Positions 1 through 6,468 are shown, numbered from the stretch's first letter. The stretch: 6,468 bases of DNA from Planctomycetota bacterium (GCA_018970845.1 JAGWVO010000206.1:1-6468), one strand, 5' to 3'. Notes: generated by a model from the sequence alone, not told the origin. Made by a program: numbers and translations.

Positions 1-34
1 ATGTCCAAACGCGGTGCGGCATGGACAAAAGTGA

Positions 35-61
35 GGGGCCGGCTTCCAAGAAGCCGGCCCC
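35..61 (-). terminator. Likely intrinsic terminator of the secretin gene
   Basis: A perfect 12-bp inverted repeat (GGGGCCGGCTTC at 35-46, its complement at 50-61) encloses a 3-base loop. It begins 26 bases past the TAG stop of the minus-strand secretin gene. On the minus strand the stem is followed by TCACTTTTG, a short, imperfect U-tract; on the plus strand the trailing TTGGTTGATTGG is weaker still. The position and stem strength favour a terminator for the secretin transcript. It could also serve a plus-strand gene ending at or before the left edge. Confidence 0.7.
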
Positions 62-87
62 TTGGTTGATTGGATAAGTTCACCGAA

Positions 88-3000
88 CTATGGGGCGACT
101 TGCGGAGCCGGCCGGAAGTTCGTTTGGATCTGCTCCTCCTCCTCCTGGATGATGATGCGCGGCGTGATCATCATGAGGAGGCTTGTGGCCTCGCGACCGT
201 AACCGGTGTTGCGGAACAGGCGGTTGATGTAGGGGATCTTGCTCAGGATCGGAGGACCATATTCATTACGGGCCTCGCTGAGCCTCTTGAGGCCGCCCAT
301 CAGGACGGTACCGCCATCAGGCACGGCCACCGTGGTCTGCACGGTCACCGACTGGATGACAGGCTGCTGGATGAGCTGCGTGAAGGTGATCGGATCCGCG
401 GGGTTCGGCTGGTTGAAGCCGGGTTGCGGGAAGATCGGCACCACCACGGGGAACAGGTTGACAGGGCCGGGCGCCAGGTTCTGCATGCTGATGTTGGGCG
501 ACAGGCGCACGGTGCGGCGGTCTGCTGAGATGATCGCCTGAATCGTCAACTGGATGCCGTTGAAGTAGCCCTGCACTTCTGGCTCAAACGCCACATTTCC
601 ATTGGCCAGCGTCTGCAGGTTCACGCCGGTGACGAAGAACTGGGTGTCACCGACATTCAGGGTCGCGGTCTGGCCGTTGAAGAGGGTCAGCTTGGGCGCC
701 TGCATCACATTCGTGCGGGTGTCGCCCTGCGCGGCCTCTAGGAACAGGAAAACCTGGATATCACTCAAGAACGCCAAACCCATGTTGATGCCGCCACCCG
801 GAGCGCCGAAGTAGTTTCCGAACGCGGGGTTGGAGAGGTTGAAGCTGTTCTGGTTGATGGGGATGTCGAGGTCGCTGGTGAACGACCCGGCCGGCGTGAT
901 GCCGCCCACCATGTTGCGGAAATACGGGTCGTTGATGTAACCGGCGGGCTTGTAGTTGCCCGAGGTGATCATCGGCTCGAACTTGGCGGTGTTGCGGTCG
1001 GTCTTGATGTTCATGTTGAAGTCGAGGCCGATGCGCTCGTAGAAATCCTCGGCGATGGAGATCAGCTTGATCTCCAGGGCCACTTCCTGGTCGAGCAGGC
1101 GGCGAAGGTTGTTGAGAAGGTCGGCAACCTGCTCCTGGATGTTGGGTGTCTGGTTCACCACCAGCGACATGGTGAGCGGGTGGTACTCGATGGTTCCCGC
1201 GCCACCGACCGAACTCCATGACTGCGGTTCGATCGTGCTCGTGATGATGCGGATGAGCGCTTCCTCGGTGGTCGTGCCGGTTCGCTTGTTCCATTTGCCG
1301 CCATCGCCCACGACGGGCTGGCCAGAACTTGACCCGGTGCTGGATCCGACTTGGGTGCCACCATTAAGCCCCAATGGGGTGCCGATGGGCGTGGGCTGGC
1401 CGGCGGCCTTCATGCCCTGTTCCTTGGCGGAGGTCAGCAGCGGGTTGAAGGAATTAGGACCCGCATGGCCTACATGGTTCTCGACCGGAAGAACGAGGTC
1501 GGTGACCTGGTAGGTGACGGTGGCCAGCTTGCCCCGAGCCTGAGATTCCGTCGTGATCTGGAGCACCTCGTCCTTGATCACCCATGTCAGGTGAACATTC
1601 CGGAGCAGCAGGTTCAGGTAGCTCTTGAGGGAGATCTGCTCAACCTTGAGCGTGACGGGACGATCGAGGCTGATCCCCTCGGCCTCCAGCGCGGCGACAT
1701 CAGGCACGATGTTGATCTGGTAAAGCGCGCGGATGTCCTCGAGGACTTCCCTGAGCGGTTGATCCTTGAACGACAGGTTCACGGGTGTGTTGAGCTTGTT
1801 CTCGATCTCCCGCTCCGCGGCGCTCTTGCGCTGCGGGCTCGTCAGGGCGCTGAGCGAAGTCCGCTTGCTGCGCCGCTCGGTCATGCTCTCGTTCACATCC
1901 AGGGGCTTGTCGATCGTGAGGGCCTGGCCGAACTTGTCGGTGTCGTTGAGGCCGTCGAGGAAGAACTTTTCCTTTTCCGACTTGTTGCCCTTCACGGTCA
2001 CCAGGGCGCGCTGCGACTTGGCCATGCTGACCGCGGCGGCGGCCATGGCGTTGTCGGGATCGAGTTCCTGGGCGCGCATCGCGTAGCTTTCAGCCTCGAG
2101 ATACTTGCCTTCCTTGAATGCCGTGTTGAACAGCTTCATCTGTTCGGCGACCTTCTTGTTCCGGTTCTCCTCCGCGAGCATCTTCTGGCCGATCGGATTC
2201 TTCTTCCCTTCCTTGGCGGTCGAATCCTTGTCGAGGAATTCCTTTTGGGCCTTGAGAAGCTTGAAATGCTGCAGGCGAGATTCCACGGGCCGGCGCAGTT
2301 GCGCCAGCTTGGAGGCTTCCAGCCCGCAGCCTTCCAAGTCCTGCAGGTAATCGCCAAGGATGTCCAACGCGGCGTCGGCTTGTCCGGCGCGGAATTTCTC
2401 GGCGGCCTCACGCTGGGCATCGAGTCCCTGCTGCTGCATCTTGTCGAACTTCACCTTTTGCATCGCCTGCGCTTGCGAAAGCGAATCAGCCTTCGGCTCG
2501 GCACCAGGCAAGGATGGCAGGGAGGCCACCGCTCCCGGGCCTTCCGGCGGCATGCCACCGGGAAGCGAACCCGAGGCGGGCACTTTTCCGGCCTGGGCCG
2601 TGGCGGCCCCGGGAAGCATGCCCGGAGTCGACATGATTTCCTTCAGACGGGATTGGCGTTCCTTGTCGAGAAGTTTGTCATTCACCGCGGCCAGCAAGTT
2701 GCGGGCCTGCTCATATTCCTTGCGATTGTAGGCGCTCACCACGGCGTCGAATGTGCGGCGGCTTTCAAGCGACTTTTGGTTGTTTTCCTCGGAATCAATC
2801 GTGCGCAGGACGGCGGATGCCTCCTCCTTGACCCCATAGGGCCCCTGGAACGCCTCCTCGGCGAGCCTGCGGGCGTTGGCGGTCTGGCCGGCGCGAAGTT
2901 CCACGCGAGCCTTTTCAAGAAGAGTTTTTCCCTGGCCTGACACGGTGGCGCCGGGCATCGCGGGAATGCCGGATGGTTGGCTCGCCTCGACCTGCGGCAA

Positions 3001-4986
3001 GCTCGGCAAACCCGATGTCCCCTCGGAAATCTTGCCCAACGTGGGCACCGGAGGCGTCACTGGCGGCTTGGCGGCCATGGGAAGTGATGGAATAGTCAGG
3101 CCCGATGGTAGCGGCGGGGTGACCACGGATTCTGGATCGCCGGGAAGCGCCGGAAGGGATGGAACAGCCGGAGGCTTCGACGCCACGGGGAGGGGTGGCG
3201 AGTCATTGCCGGGAGCCTTGATGGCCACGGGCGGAAGGGACGGTTTTTCAGCCGGTGGCTTGGGAGCCACCGAGGGCGCCGAACCCGTGGCCGACACCCG
3301 GCTGGCGATGACAACCTCAAGGTCCTTGCGCAGTTTTTCAGGCGTGTCCTCGCCGGGCTTGTCGAAGTTGACGCGCAGTGATTCCACCTGCTCGAGCAGT
3401 TTGCGGCTGCCCGCGACATCTCCCGCCTTGAGCGCGCCCCGCGCCTCGGTGAGTTGGGAGCGGGCCTGCCGCGCCTTGGCGTCAGTTCCCGCGGCGACCT
3501 TCGACTGGGCCGCATGGATTTCGGAGATGAGCTTCTCGGGCCGCTCGGACATTTCCCACATCGCCGAGGGACCGCGAAGCTGGCGGGCCTTGTAGGCCAG
3601 CTTGGCCGCGCCATCGAGGTCGCCTGCCTGCTGCAACTTCCTGGCCTCGGCCATCAGCCTGATCACCTCGGCCTGGTCGCGCTTGGCGCGGGCCCTTTCA
3701 ACATCCGCCTTCAATCGGTCGGGATTATCCTCGAACAATCCATAGCGGGCGCCCGGAGCGGCTTTCGCCTGGAGAGCCAGCTTCATCGCTTCATCGATTT
3801 GTCCTTCGGAAAGGGCCTTGCGGCCCAAGGCGACCAATTCCTTGGGAGGCGCCTTGGGTAAAGGCGCCCCGTCCACTTTTTTCCCGGCGGATGATTCCTC
3901 AACCTTGGCGAGGTCGGCCTTGACCACTTCAACGGGCTTGGGCGACTCGCTGGGCTTGGCTTTTTCCTTGGGCAGGGCGGGAGTGAAAACCTCGGGAGCC
4001 TTGATTGTCTCGGATGGCTTGGCGGGCTCCGGAGCCTTCACCAATTCGGCGGGCTTGGCAGATGAAGAATCCGCGGGAAGCTTCGTGGCCATCGCACCGG
4101 AGCCAGCCTTGGCCGCGTCGATTTGCCTCAAGACCTTGGCGGGACTGTCGGGCGTGAACATGAAGGTGGTCGGACCGGCGGCCTTCTCGGCCTGCCTGGC
4201 CAGCGATTCCGCCCTCGCGAGGTCGTTGGCTCGCAGCGCCTGGTGCGACGCCGCCAAAAGGAATTGGGGGTCACGCTGGTATTTGGCCAGATCGGCGCGC
4301 AGTTTCTGCGGGCTGTCCTCGTTGGGAGCGAAAGTCACTCCCGTCGCCTCGGCTTTCGCGGCGATTTCCGCGACCTCCTGGAATTTTCCAACCAGCATCA
4401 GGTTGCGGCCAGCGACAAGCATGCCACGCGGGTCGTCCTGGGCGGGCGTGACAATCTTGGCCTTGCTGGCCGCGGGAACCACGGCGGATGCCGGCGCCAC
4501 GGCTGCCGAATCCTGTCCGCGCATGCGAGCCAGCCGATCGCGGTCGGCCGAGGAAAGAAACTGCTCGTTCACCGAAAGGCGCTTCATCATGTCGGCCGCG
4601 GTGGTTTTCTGGCCAGCGGCGAGCAACCGCTCGATGGCGTCAACCTGGGCGGAACCCTTCTTGCGCGCGTCGAGGGCCGCCTTGTTGGCCTCGATCAGCG
4701 TTGTCAGTTCGGCAACCTCGACGGGGCTGAGGTCCGATTGGCGAGCCTTCGCCTCGGTGATCGACTTCAGGGCCGACTCATAGTCGCCCCGCCTTTGGGC
4801 CTCGATCGCCGCGGTGAGGGCTTGGTGTCCCTTCGACGGCGCCAGCACGACCATGTGGCCGGCAAGGCTTGGGGAACGAGCGGCGGGCCCCCCGGCAACC
4901 GCCATCTGTCCCATCAGGCCCGCGGCCAGGGCGCAACTCAGCCAACGCCGGCCCCTTTCCCGCACGCTTTTGGAAAATCCAGCCAC
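88..4986 (-). CDS. Giant secretin-family outer-membrane channel protein with N-terminal helical repeats
   Basis: Secretins (GspD/PilQ/YscC family) form multimeric gated outer-membrane pores for type II/III secretion and type IV pili. Residues are numbered from the GTG at 4986 (1,632 aa). Residues 1-31 look like a signal peptide: basic RERGRR, hydrophobic core, AVA|GG cleavage. About residues 54-990 are Ala/Leu-rich helical repeats of TPR type, interrupted by Pro/Lys-rich linkers near 298-383, 565-685 and 785-840. An STN/N0-like domain lies near 1066-1148, a secretin N domain near 1156-1300 with a long Gly/Ser/Thr-rich insertion, and the secretin module near 1303-1610. That module carries VPDGGTVLMGG (1555-1565) and the GPPILSKIPYINRLF element (1577-1591). 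GspD-type proteins are usually about 600-750 aa, so this one is more than twice normal length. The mature protein appears to have a single Cys (about 887). No AMIN domain or pilotin-binding tail is evident. An alternative start is ATG at 5022 (1,644 aa). Secretin identity is secure; the system it serves is unknown. Confidence 0.93.
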   Translation of the reverse strand: MAGFSKSVRERGRRWLSCALAAGLMGQMAVAGGPAARSPSLAGHMVVLAPSKGHQALTAAIEAQRRGDYESALKSITEAKARQSDLSPVEVAELTTLIEANKAALDARKKGSAQVDAIERLLAAGQKTTAADMMKRLSVNEQFLSSADRDRLARMRGQDSAAVAPASAVVPAASKAKIVTPAQDDPRGMLVAGRNLMLVGKFQEVAEIAAKAEATGVTFAPNEDSPQKLRADLAKYQRDPQFLLAASHQALRANDLARAESLARQAEKAAGPTTFMFTPDSPAKVLRQIDAAKAGSGAMATKLPADSSSAKPAELVKAPEPAKPSETIKAPEVFTPALPKEKAKPSESPKPVEVVKADLAKVEESSAGKKVDGAPLPKAPPKELVALGRKALSEGQIDEAMKLALQAKAAPGARYGLFEDNPDRLKADVERARAKRDQAEVIRLMAEARKLQQAGDLDGAAKLAYKARQLRGPSAMWEMSERPEKLISEIHAAQSKVAAGTDAKARQARSQLTEARGALKAGDVAGSRKLLEQVESLRVNFDKPGEDTPEKLRKDLEVVIASRVSATGSAPSVAPKPPAEKPSLPPVAIKAPGNDSPPLPVASKPPAVPSLPALPGDPESVVTPPLPSGLTIPSLPMAAKPPVTPPVPTLGKISEGTSGLPSLPQVEASQPSGIPAMPGATVSGQGKTLLEKARVELRAGQTANARRLAEEAFQGPYGVKEEASAVLRTIDSEENNQKSLESRRTFDAVVSAYNRKEYEQARNLLAAVNDKLLDKERQSRLKEIMSTPGMLPGAATAQAGKVPASGSLPGGMPPEGPGAVASLPSLPGAEPKADSLSQAQAMQKVKFDKMQQQGLDAQREAAEKFRAGQADAALDILGDYLQDLEGCGLEASKLAQLRRPVESRLQHFKLLKAQKEFLDKDSTAKEGKKNPIGQKMLAEENRNKKVAEQMKLFNTAFKEGKYLEAESYAMRAQELDPDNAMAAAAVSMAKSQRALVTVKGNKSEKEKFFLDGLNDTDKFGQALTIDKPLDVNESMTERRSKRTSLSALTSPQRKSAAEREIENKLNTPVNLSFKDQPLREVLEDIRALYQINIVPDVAALEAEGISLDRPVTLKVEQISLKSYLNLLLRNVHLTWVIKDEVLQITTESQARGKLATVTYQVTDLVLPVENHVGHAGPNSFNPLLTSAKEQGMKAAGQPTPIGTPLGLNGGTQVGSSTGSSSGQPVVGDGGKWNKRTGTTTEEALIRIITSTIEPQSWSSVGGAGTIEYHPLTMSLVVNQTPNIQEQVADLLNNLRRLLDQEVALEIKLISIAEDFYERIGLDFNMNIKTDRNTAKFEPMITSGNYKPAGYINDPYFRNMVGGITPAGSFTSDLDIPINQNSFNLSNPAFGNYFGAPGGGINMGLAFLSDIQVFLFLEAAQGDTRTNVMQAPKLTLFNGQTATLNVGDTQFFVTGVNLQTLANGNVAFEPEVQGYFNGIQLTIQAIISADRRTVRLSPNISMQNLAPGPVNLFPVVVPIFPQPGFNQPNPADPITFTQLIQQPVIQSVTVQTTVAVPDGGTVLMGGLKRLSEARNEYGPPILSKIPYINRLFRNTGYGREATSLLMMITPRIIIQEEEEQIQTNFRPAPQVAP
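157..1080 (-). other. Secretin pore module within the large CDS
   Basis: This part encodes the C-terminal barrel and gate region, about residues 1303-1610. It opens with EVALEIKLISIAEDFYERIG, the usual entry into the secretin domain. It continues through a strand pair around QAPKLTLFNGQTATLNVGD, the NGIQLTIQAIISADRRTVRL segment, a Pro/Phe-rich insertion (about 1505-1535), the VPDGGTVLMGG turn and the closing P-x-L-S-x-I-P-x-I-x-x-L-F element, and ends with LLMMITPRII. Only a short acidic EEEE tail and about 15 further residues follow, so there is no long pilotin-binding S-domain. Confidence 0.9.
2932..3300 (-). other. Pro-rich low-complexity linker in the secretin
   Basis: About 120 residues (near 563-685 of the protein) are dominated by Pro, Ala, Ser, Leu and Val, with recurring PSLP/SLPxLP steps and KPP steps (for example PSLPALPGD, IPSLPMAAKPP, LPSLPQVEAS). 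The DNA stays in one open frame with GC-rich third positions, so this is coding and not a frameshift artefact. Such segments are typically extended and flexible. It separates helical units 3-5 from the later TPR-like units, and a shorter stretch of similar make-up (about 2467-2637) repeats the SLPSLPG step. Confidence 0.75.
3310..3837 (-). repeat. Three tandem helical repeats (units 3-5) in the secretin N-terminal region
   Basis: Three successive units of about 50-60 residues share the pattern L-x-x-A-x-x-x-L-x-x-G-[DQ]-x-x-x-(A/S)-x-K-L, then an aromatic residue or F, then (D/E/R)-x-P-(E/D)-(K/R)-L-x-x-(D/E). Landmarks are LSEGQIDEAMKLALQAK followed by EDNPDRLKADV; LQQAGDLDGAAKLAYKAR followed by SERPEKLISEI; and LKAGDVAGSRKLLEQVESL followed by EDTPEKLRKDL. 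They are diverged at DNA level and visible only as protein. They resemble TPR-type helix pairs with an extra conserved Pro-Lys-Leu helix start. Their function is probably periplasmic scaffolding or peptidoglycan/partner contact, which is inference. Confidence 0.75.
4114..4425 (-). repeat. Two helical repeats (units 1-2) in the secretin N-terminal region
   Basis: Two units carry the same pattern as the downstream set. The first has LVGKFQEVAEIAAKAEATG, then F, then EDSPQKLRADL. The second has LRANDLARAESLARQAEKA, then FMF, then PDSPAKVLRQI. They are separated from units 3-5 by a linker of about 85 residues rich in Lys, Pro, Ala and Glu (KAPE/KPSE-like steps). A more degenerate helical unit precedes them near residues 54-104 (AAIEAQRRGDYESALKSITE), and TPR-like units recur later at about 686-990. 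Confidence 0.7.
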
Positions 4987-4992
4987 CCCCGG

Positions 4993-5000
4993 CCTCCTTT
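4993..5000 (-). promoter_or_regulatory. Ribosome binding site that decides the secretin start (AAAGGAGG)
   Basis: On the minus strand AAAGGAGG ends six bases before the GTG at 4986, an ideal Shine-Dalgarno sequence and spacing. The in-frame ATG at 5022 has only ATAGCCCGCCCCACATGCC-type sequence before it, with no purine-rich site. If 5022 were the start, this site would encode Glu-Arg-Arg through two adjacent AGG codons, which are rare in GC-rich genomes. Starting at GTG also leaves a signal peptide of ordinary length (about 31 residues). Confidence 0.7.
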
Positions 5001-5042
5001 CGAACCAATTCAACCGCCGCATGACGACGGCATGTGGGGCGG

Positions 5043-5071
5043 GCTATAGATTTCCCTCACGGCCAGATCAA
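5043..5071 (-). promoter_or_regulatory. Candidate sigma-70-type promoter for the secretin gene
   Basis: On the minus strand TTGATC (5066-5071) and TATAGC (5043-5048) are separated by exactly 17 bases. Each matches four of six consensus positions. Transcription would begin near 5036, giving a leader of about 50 bases to the GTG at 4986 that includes the AAAGGAGG site. A start that close to the ATG at 5022 would leave it only about 14 leader bases. Single weak hexamer pairs occur by chance, so this is tentative. Confidence 0.35.
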
Positions 5072-5130
5072 GATCGTTTCGAGGGAATTCCGATTTTCCC
5101 CACGATCATGGCTGGTAACTTGGAAACTCC

Positions 5131-5138
5131 AAGGGAGA
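5131..5138 (+). promoter_or_regulatory. Ribosome binding site of the small secreted-protein gene (AAGGGAGA)
   Basis: The purine run AAGGGAGA, with core GGAG at 5134-5137, lies seven bases before the ATG at 5145. It fixes that ATG as the start in preference to the in-frame GTG at 5034, which would add 37 residues before the signal peptide. Confidence 0.7.
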
Positions 5139-5144
5139 CAGTAC

Positions 5145-5408
5145 ATGCGTTTCTTGCAATTTCTCGCGATATTTCTCACGGGCGCGGCCGTTGCCCATCT
5201 TCTTCCGCGCTCCCATGCCTTCCAGGACGCCAAGCCCAAGGCGCCCGAATGGAAATCAAGCGCGGTGATCGCCGTGCGCAAGGCCGGTGAAAACGAGGTG
5301 GGGCCCGGCACGCGCCGCGTGGGCGTGGAGATCTTCAAGGATGAGGCGACGGGAACTTGGCTTTTCGTTTCTGAAACGGGTGACATCGCGGTGGCGCCCG
5401 CGAAGTGA
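5145..5408 (+). CDS. Small exported protein of unknown function
   Basis: This 87-residue protein is not assigned to a named family. Residues 1-25 form a signal peptide: MRF, a hydrophobic core LQFLAIFLTGAAVAHLL, then a probable cleavage after SHA (25). The mature part is about 62 residues: a Lys/Pro-rich start (DAKPKAPEWK), then alternating stretches AVIAVRKAGE, RRVGVEIFKDEATGTWLFV and ETGDIAVAPAK that look like a small beta-rich domain. It has no cysteines and no obvious catalytic motif. Third codon positions are mostly G or C, as in the neighbours, supporting real coding. It is transcribed divergently from the secretin and converges on the Omp85 gene, with six bases between the stop codons. 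The likely location is periplasm or cell surface. From memory, similar short signal-peptide proteins with a KxxGVEVFKDE-like core and a SETG-like ending occur in Planctomycetes; this is recollection, not a search result. Confidence 0.82.
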   Translation: MRFLQFLAIFLTGAAVAHLLPRSHAFQDAKPKAPEWKSSAVIAVRKAGENEVGPGTRRVGVEIFKDEATGTWLFVSETGDIAVAPAK

Positions 5409-5414
5409 CTTGCG

Positions 5415-6468
5415 TCAGAAAGGCTGGTTGACGCCGAACCAGAATTGCGGCCCCGTTCCCTGACCGATGGCCTGGGCGAAGTCGAGCCGGAAGGTGGCGC
5501 GTTCGACAAAGCTGAGCAGGACACCGTCGACACGGATTCCGGCACCCACGGCATGGGCCACGGGGCCATAGGAATTGCCGGCCGCCAACGCGTCTCCCAC
5601 ATCGTAAAAGAGCGCGACCTGAACTCCGCGCACCCCGGCCACATGGTCGAGCACATCCCATTCCAGATGCCGCAGCACGGGCAAGCGCCATTCCACCGAA
5701 CCGACCCACACGGTGCTTCCCTGCCGCTGGGCCATGTCGAAGCCGCGGAACGACTCCCCCCCGCCCAACGGGAAGAAGGCGCCCCGGCTGGGAAGCGCGG
5801 TGCCGCCATAGGCCCTCAGGGCCAGCCTAGTTTCGGCAAGGGCCAGCGCCGCGGGACGGACAAGACGGGCCAAAGGGCCCTCCGGAATCCATTCGGAGAA
5901 ATCGGGCAACTGCTGCACCAACACGCCCTGGGCCCAGGCCCGGAACATTCCCGAATAGGAATCGAGGTCCGCGCCACCCCCCTCGACAACCGCGTCGAAC
6001 TGCCAACCCATCGACGGATCCCAGTAAGGGGTTTGACGATTGCGGCGCAAATGCCAACCCGCCGTCGTGGTATTCGAAAACCGCACCGCGCCCTGCGGCA
6101 ACTGCGAACTGTAGGGGAGGAAGTTGCCTGTGTAAGTCGCGTAAACTTCGTTGAAATCGAACGGCAATTGGTAAAGGCTTGAGTTCGCGAACAGGATATG
6201 ACGGGCAAACAGCGTCGCCCTGACAGGCGAGGATTGCCCCGACTCAAACTCGTAAAGCCTTTGCTCGGCATTGAAACCCGTTTGCCATGGGCTGTCCGGC
6301 CAATGTTCCCAGGTCCCATCCACGCCCAGTACCACATCCCTGTAATCGGTTCGGTAGGCCGCGTAGACCCCGCCGTTGAATTCCTGGGACTTGAACGCGC
6401 CGGCCCTCAGGCCCAGCATCGTCGTGCGGGTATACCAAGGGTTGCTGTAGGCCGATCCGTAAATCCAT
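5415..6468 (-). CDS. Omp85/BamA-family outer-membrane barrel protein, C-terminal part (5' end beyond window)
   Basis: The frame stays open to the right edge, so at least 350 residues are present and the N-terminus (POTRA or other domains) is not visible; the ATG at 6419 is internal to the open frame. The visible part looks like the 16-stranded barrel of Omp85 proteins, which insert or translocate proteins at the outer membrane. Evidence: PLGGGESFRGF (about 5739-5771) matches the family's loop-6 GG-x-x-x-[V/F]RG[Y/F] motif with its conserved Arg. VALFYDVGDA (near 5589-5618) matches the penultimate F-x-D-x-G strand motif. The chain ends QFWFGVNQPF, with a terminal aromatic beta-signal. Many alternating Tyr/Trp-rich strands (for example GVYAAYRTDYRDVVLGVDG) precede these. 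It could be BamA, TamA or a fused surface-antigen protein; without the N-terminus these cannot be separated. Confidence 0.85.
   Translation of the reverse strand, partial: WIYGSAYSNPWYTRTTMLGLRAGAFKSQEFNGGVYAAYRTDYRDVVLGVDGTWEHWPDSPWQTGFNAEQRLYEFESGQSSPVRATLFARHILFANSSLYQLPFDFNEVYATYTGNFLPYSSQLPQGAVRFSNTTTAGWHLRRNRQTPYWDPSMGWQFDAVVEGGGADLDSYSGMFRAWAQGVLVQQLPDFSEWIPEGPLARLVRPAALALAETRLALRAYGGTALPSRGAFFPLGGGESFRGFDMAQRQGSTVWVGSVEWRLPVLRHLEWDVLDHVAGVRGVQVALFYDVGDALAAGNSYGPVAHAVGAGIRVDGVLLSFVERATFRLDFAQAIGQGTGPQFWFGVNQPF

Noticed and set aside
1..77. Short plus-strand frames at the left edge (stops at 32-34, 67-69 and 75-77)
   Set aside because: Fewer than 26 codons are visible, two of the frames run through the terminator hairpin, and none has a recognisable sequence. 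The end of a plus-strand gene at position 34 is possible but cannot be supported.
1351..2940. Plus-strand open frame of 529 codons antisense to the secretin
   Set aside because: It is a mirror of the GC-rich coding frame on the other strand. Its translation is rich in Leu, Arg, Gly and His without domain signals, while the opposite frame has clear secretin and helical-repeat sequence.
3848..3868. 8-bp inverted repeat GGCGCCTT/AAGGCGCC with a 5-base loop
   Set aside because: It lies inside the coding frame where the repeated Lys-Ala-Pro steps of the linker produce it, and no U-tract follows on either strand.
4926..4950. Possible lipobox (WLSC) in the secretin signal peptide
   Set aside because: The residue two before the Cys is Leu and the one three before is Trp, unlike the L-[AS]-[GA]-C pattern. 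The hydrophobic core also lies after the Cys, not before it.
3818..5049. Two overlapping plus-strand open frames (about 321 and 308 codons) opposite the secretin N-terminus
   Set aside because: Both lie antisense to a clearly coding frame, have low-complexity composition and show no recognisable motifs.
5084..5091. GGAATTCC palindrome in the divergent intergenic region as an operator
   Set aside because: Eight bases is short enough to occur by chance, and there is no second copy or flanking symmetry.
5034..5408. Longer version of the small gene starting at GTG 5034
   Set aside because: The added 37 residues precede a good signal peptide, have no Shine-Dalgarno sequence and overlap the candidate secretin promoter. 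The ATG at 5145 has AAGGGAGA at proper spacing.
5412..5434. GCGTCA/TGACGC inverted repeat at the convergent gene ends as a bidirectional terminator
   Set aside because: The stem is only 6 bp with an 11-base loop and no U-tract, and it mostly overlaps the Omp85 coding end. It is too weak to call.

Overview
The window is GC-rich bacterial DNA carrying three genes, all of which encode proteins with export or outer-membrane hallmarks. A very large secretin with a long helical-repeat N-terminus, together with the style of the small secreted protein, suggests a diderm of the Planctomycetes type (Gemmatales-like). That placement rests on remembered family resemblance, not on a search, and is moderate at best.

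Layout, left to right. Positions 1-34 are an edge fragment with no assignable gene. A 12-bp perfect hairpin (35-61) sits just past the stop codon of the large minus-strand gene and is its likely terminator. Positions 88-4986 (minus) encode a secretin of about 1,632 residues: signal peptide, about 1,000 residues of short helical (TPR-like) repeats broken by Pro-rich linkers, then an STN/N0-like domain, one secretin N domain and the C-terminal secretin pore module. Its best start is a GTG preceded by a perfect AAAGGAGG, 36 bases inside the longer ATG-started frame. Positions 4987-5144 are a divergent intergenic region with a plausible minus-strand promoter and a ribosome binding site for the next gene. 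Positions 5145-5408 (plus) encode an 87-residue exported protein of unknown function. Six bases further on, convergent with it, ends the C-terminal part (350 residues visible) of an Omp85/BamA-family outer-membrane barrel that enters the window from the right edge on the minus strand.

How they may fit together: the secretin would form a gated outer-membrane channel, and the Omp85 protein is an outer-membrane barrel of the insertion/translocation family. The small protein lies in opposite orientation between the two. No ATPase, inner-membrane platform or pseudopilin gene is visible, so the window does not show which secretion or pilus system, if any, the secretin serves. The main points of interest are the secretin's unusual N-terminal half with a recurring unit of about 50 residues, the reassigned start, and the uncharacterised small secreted protein.
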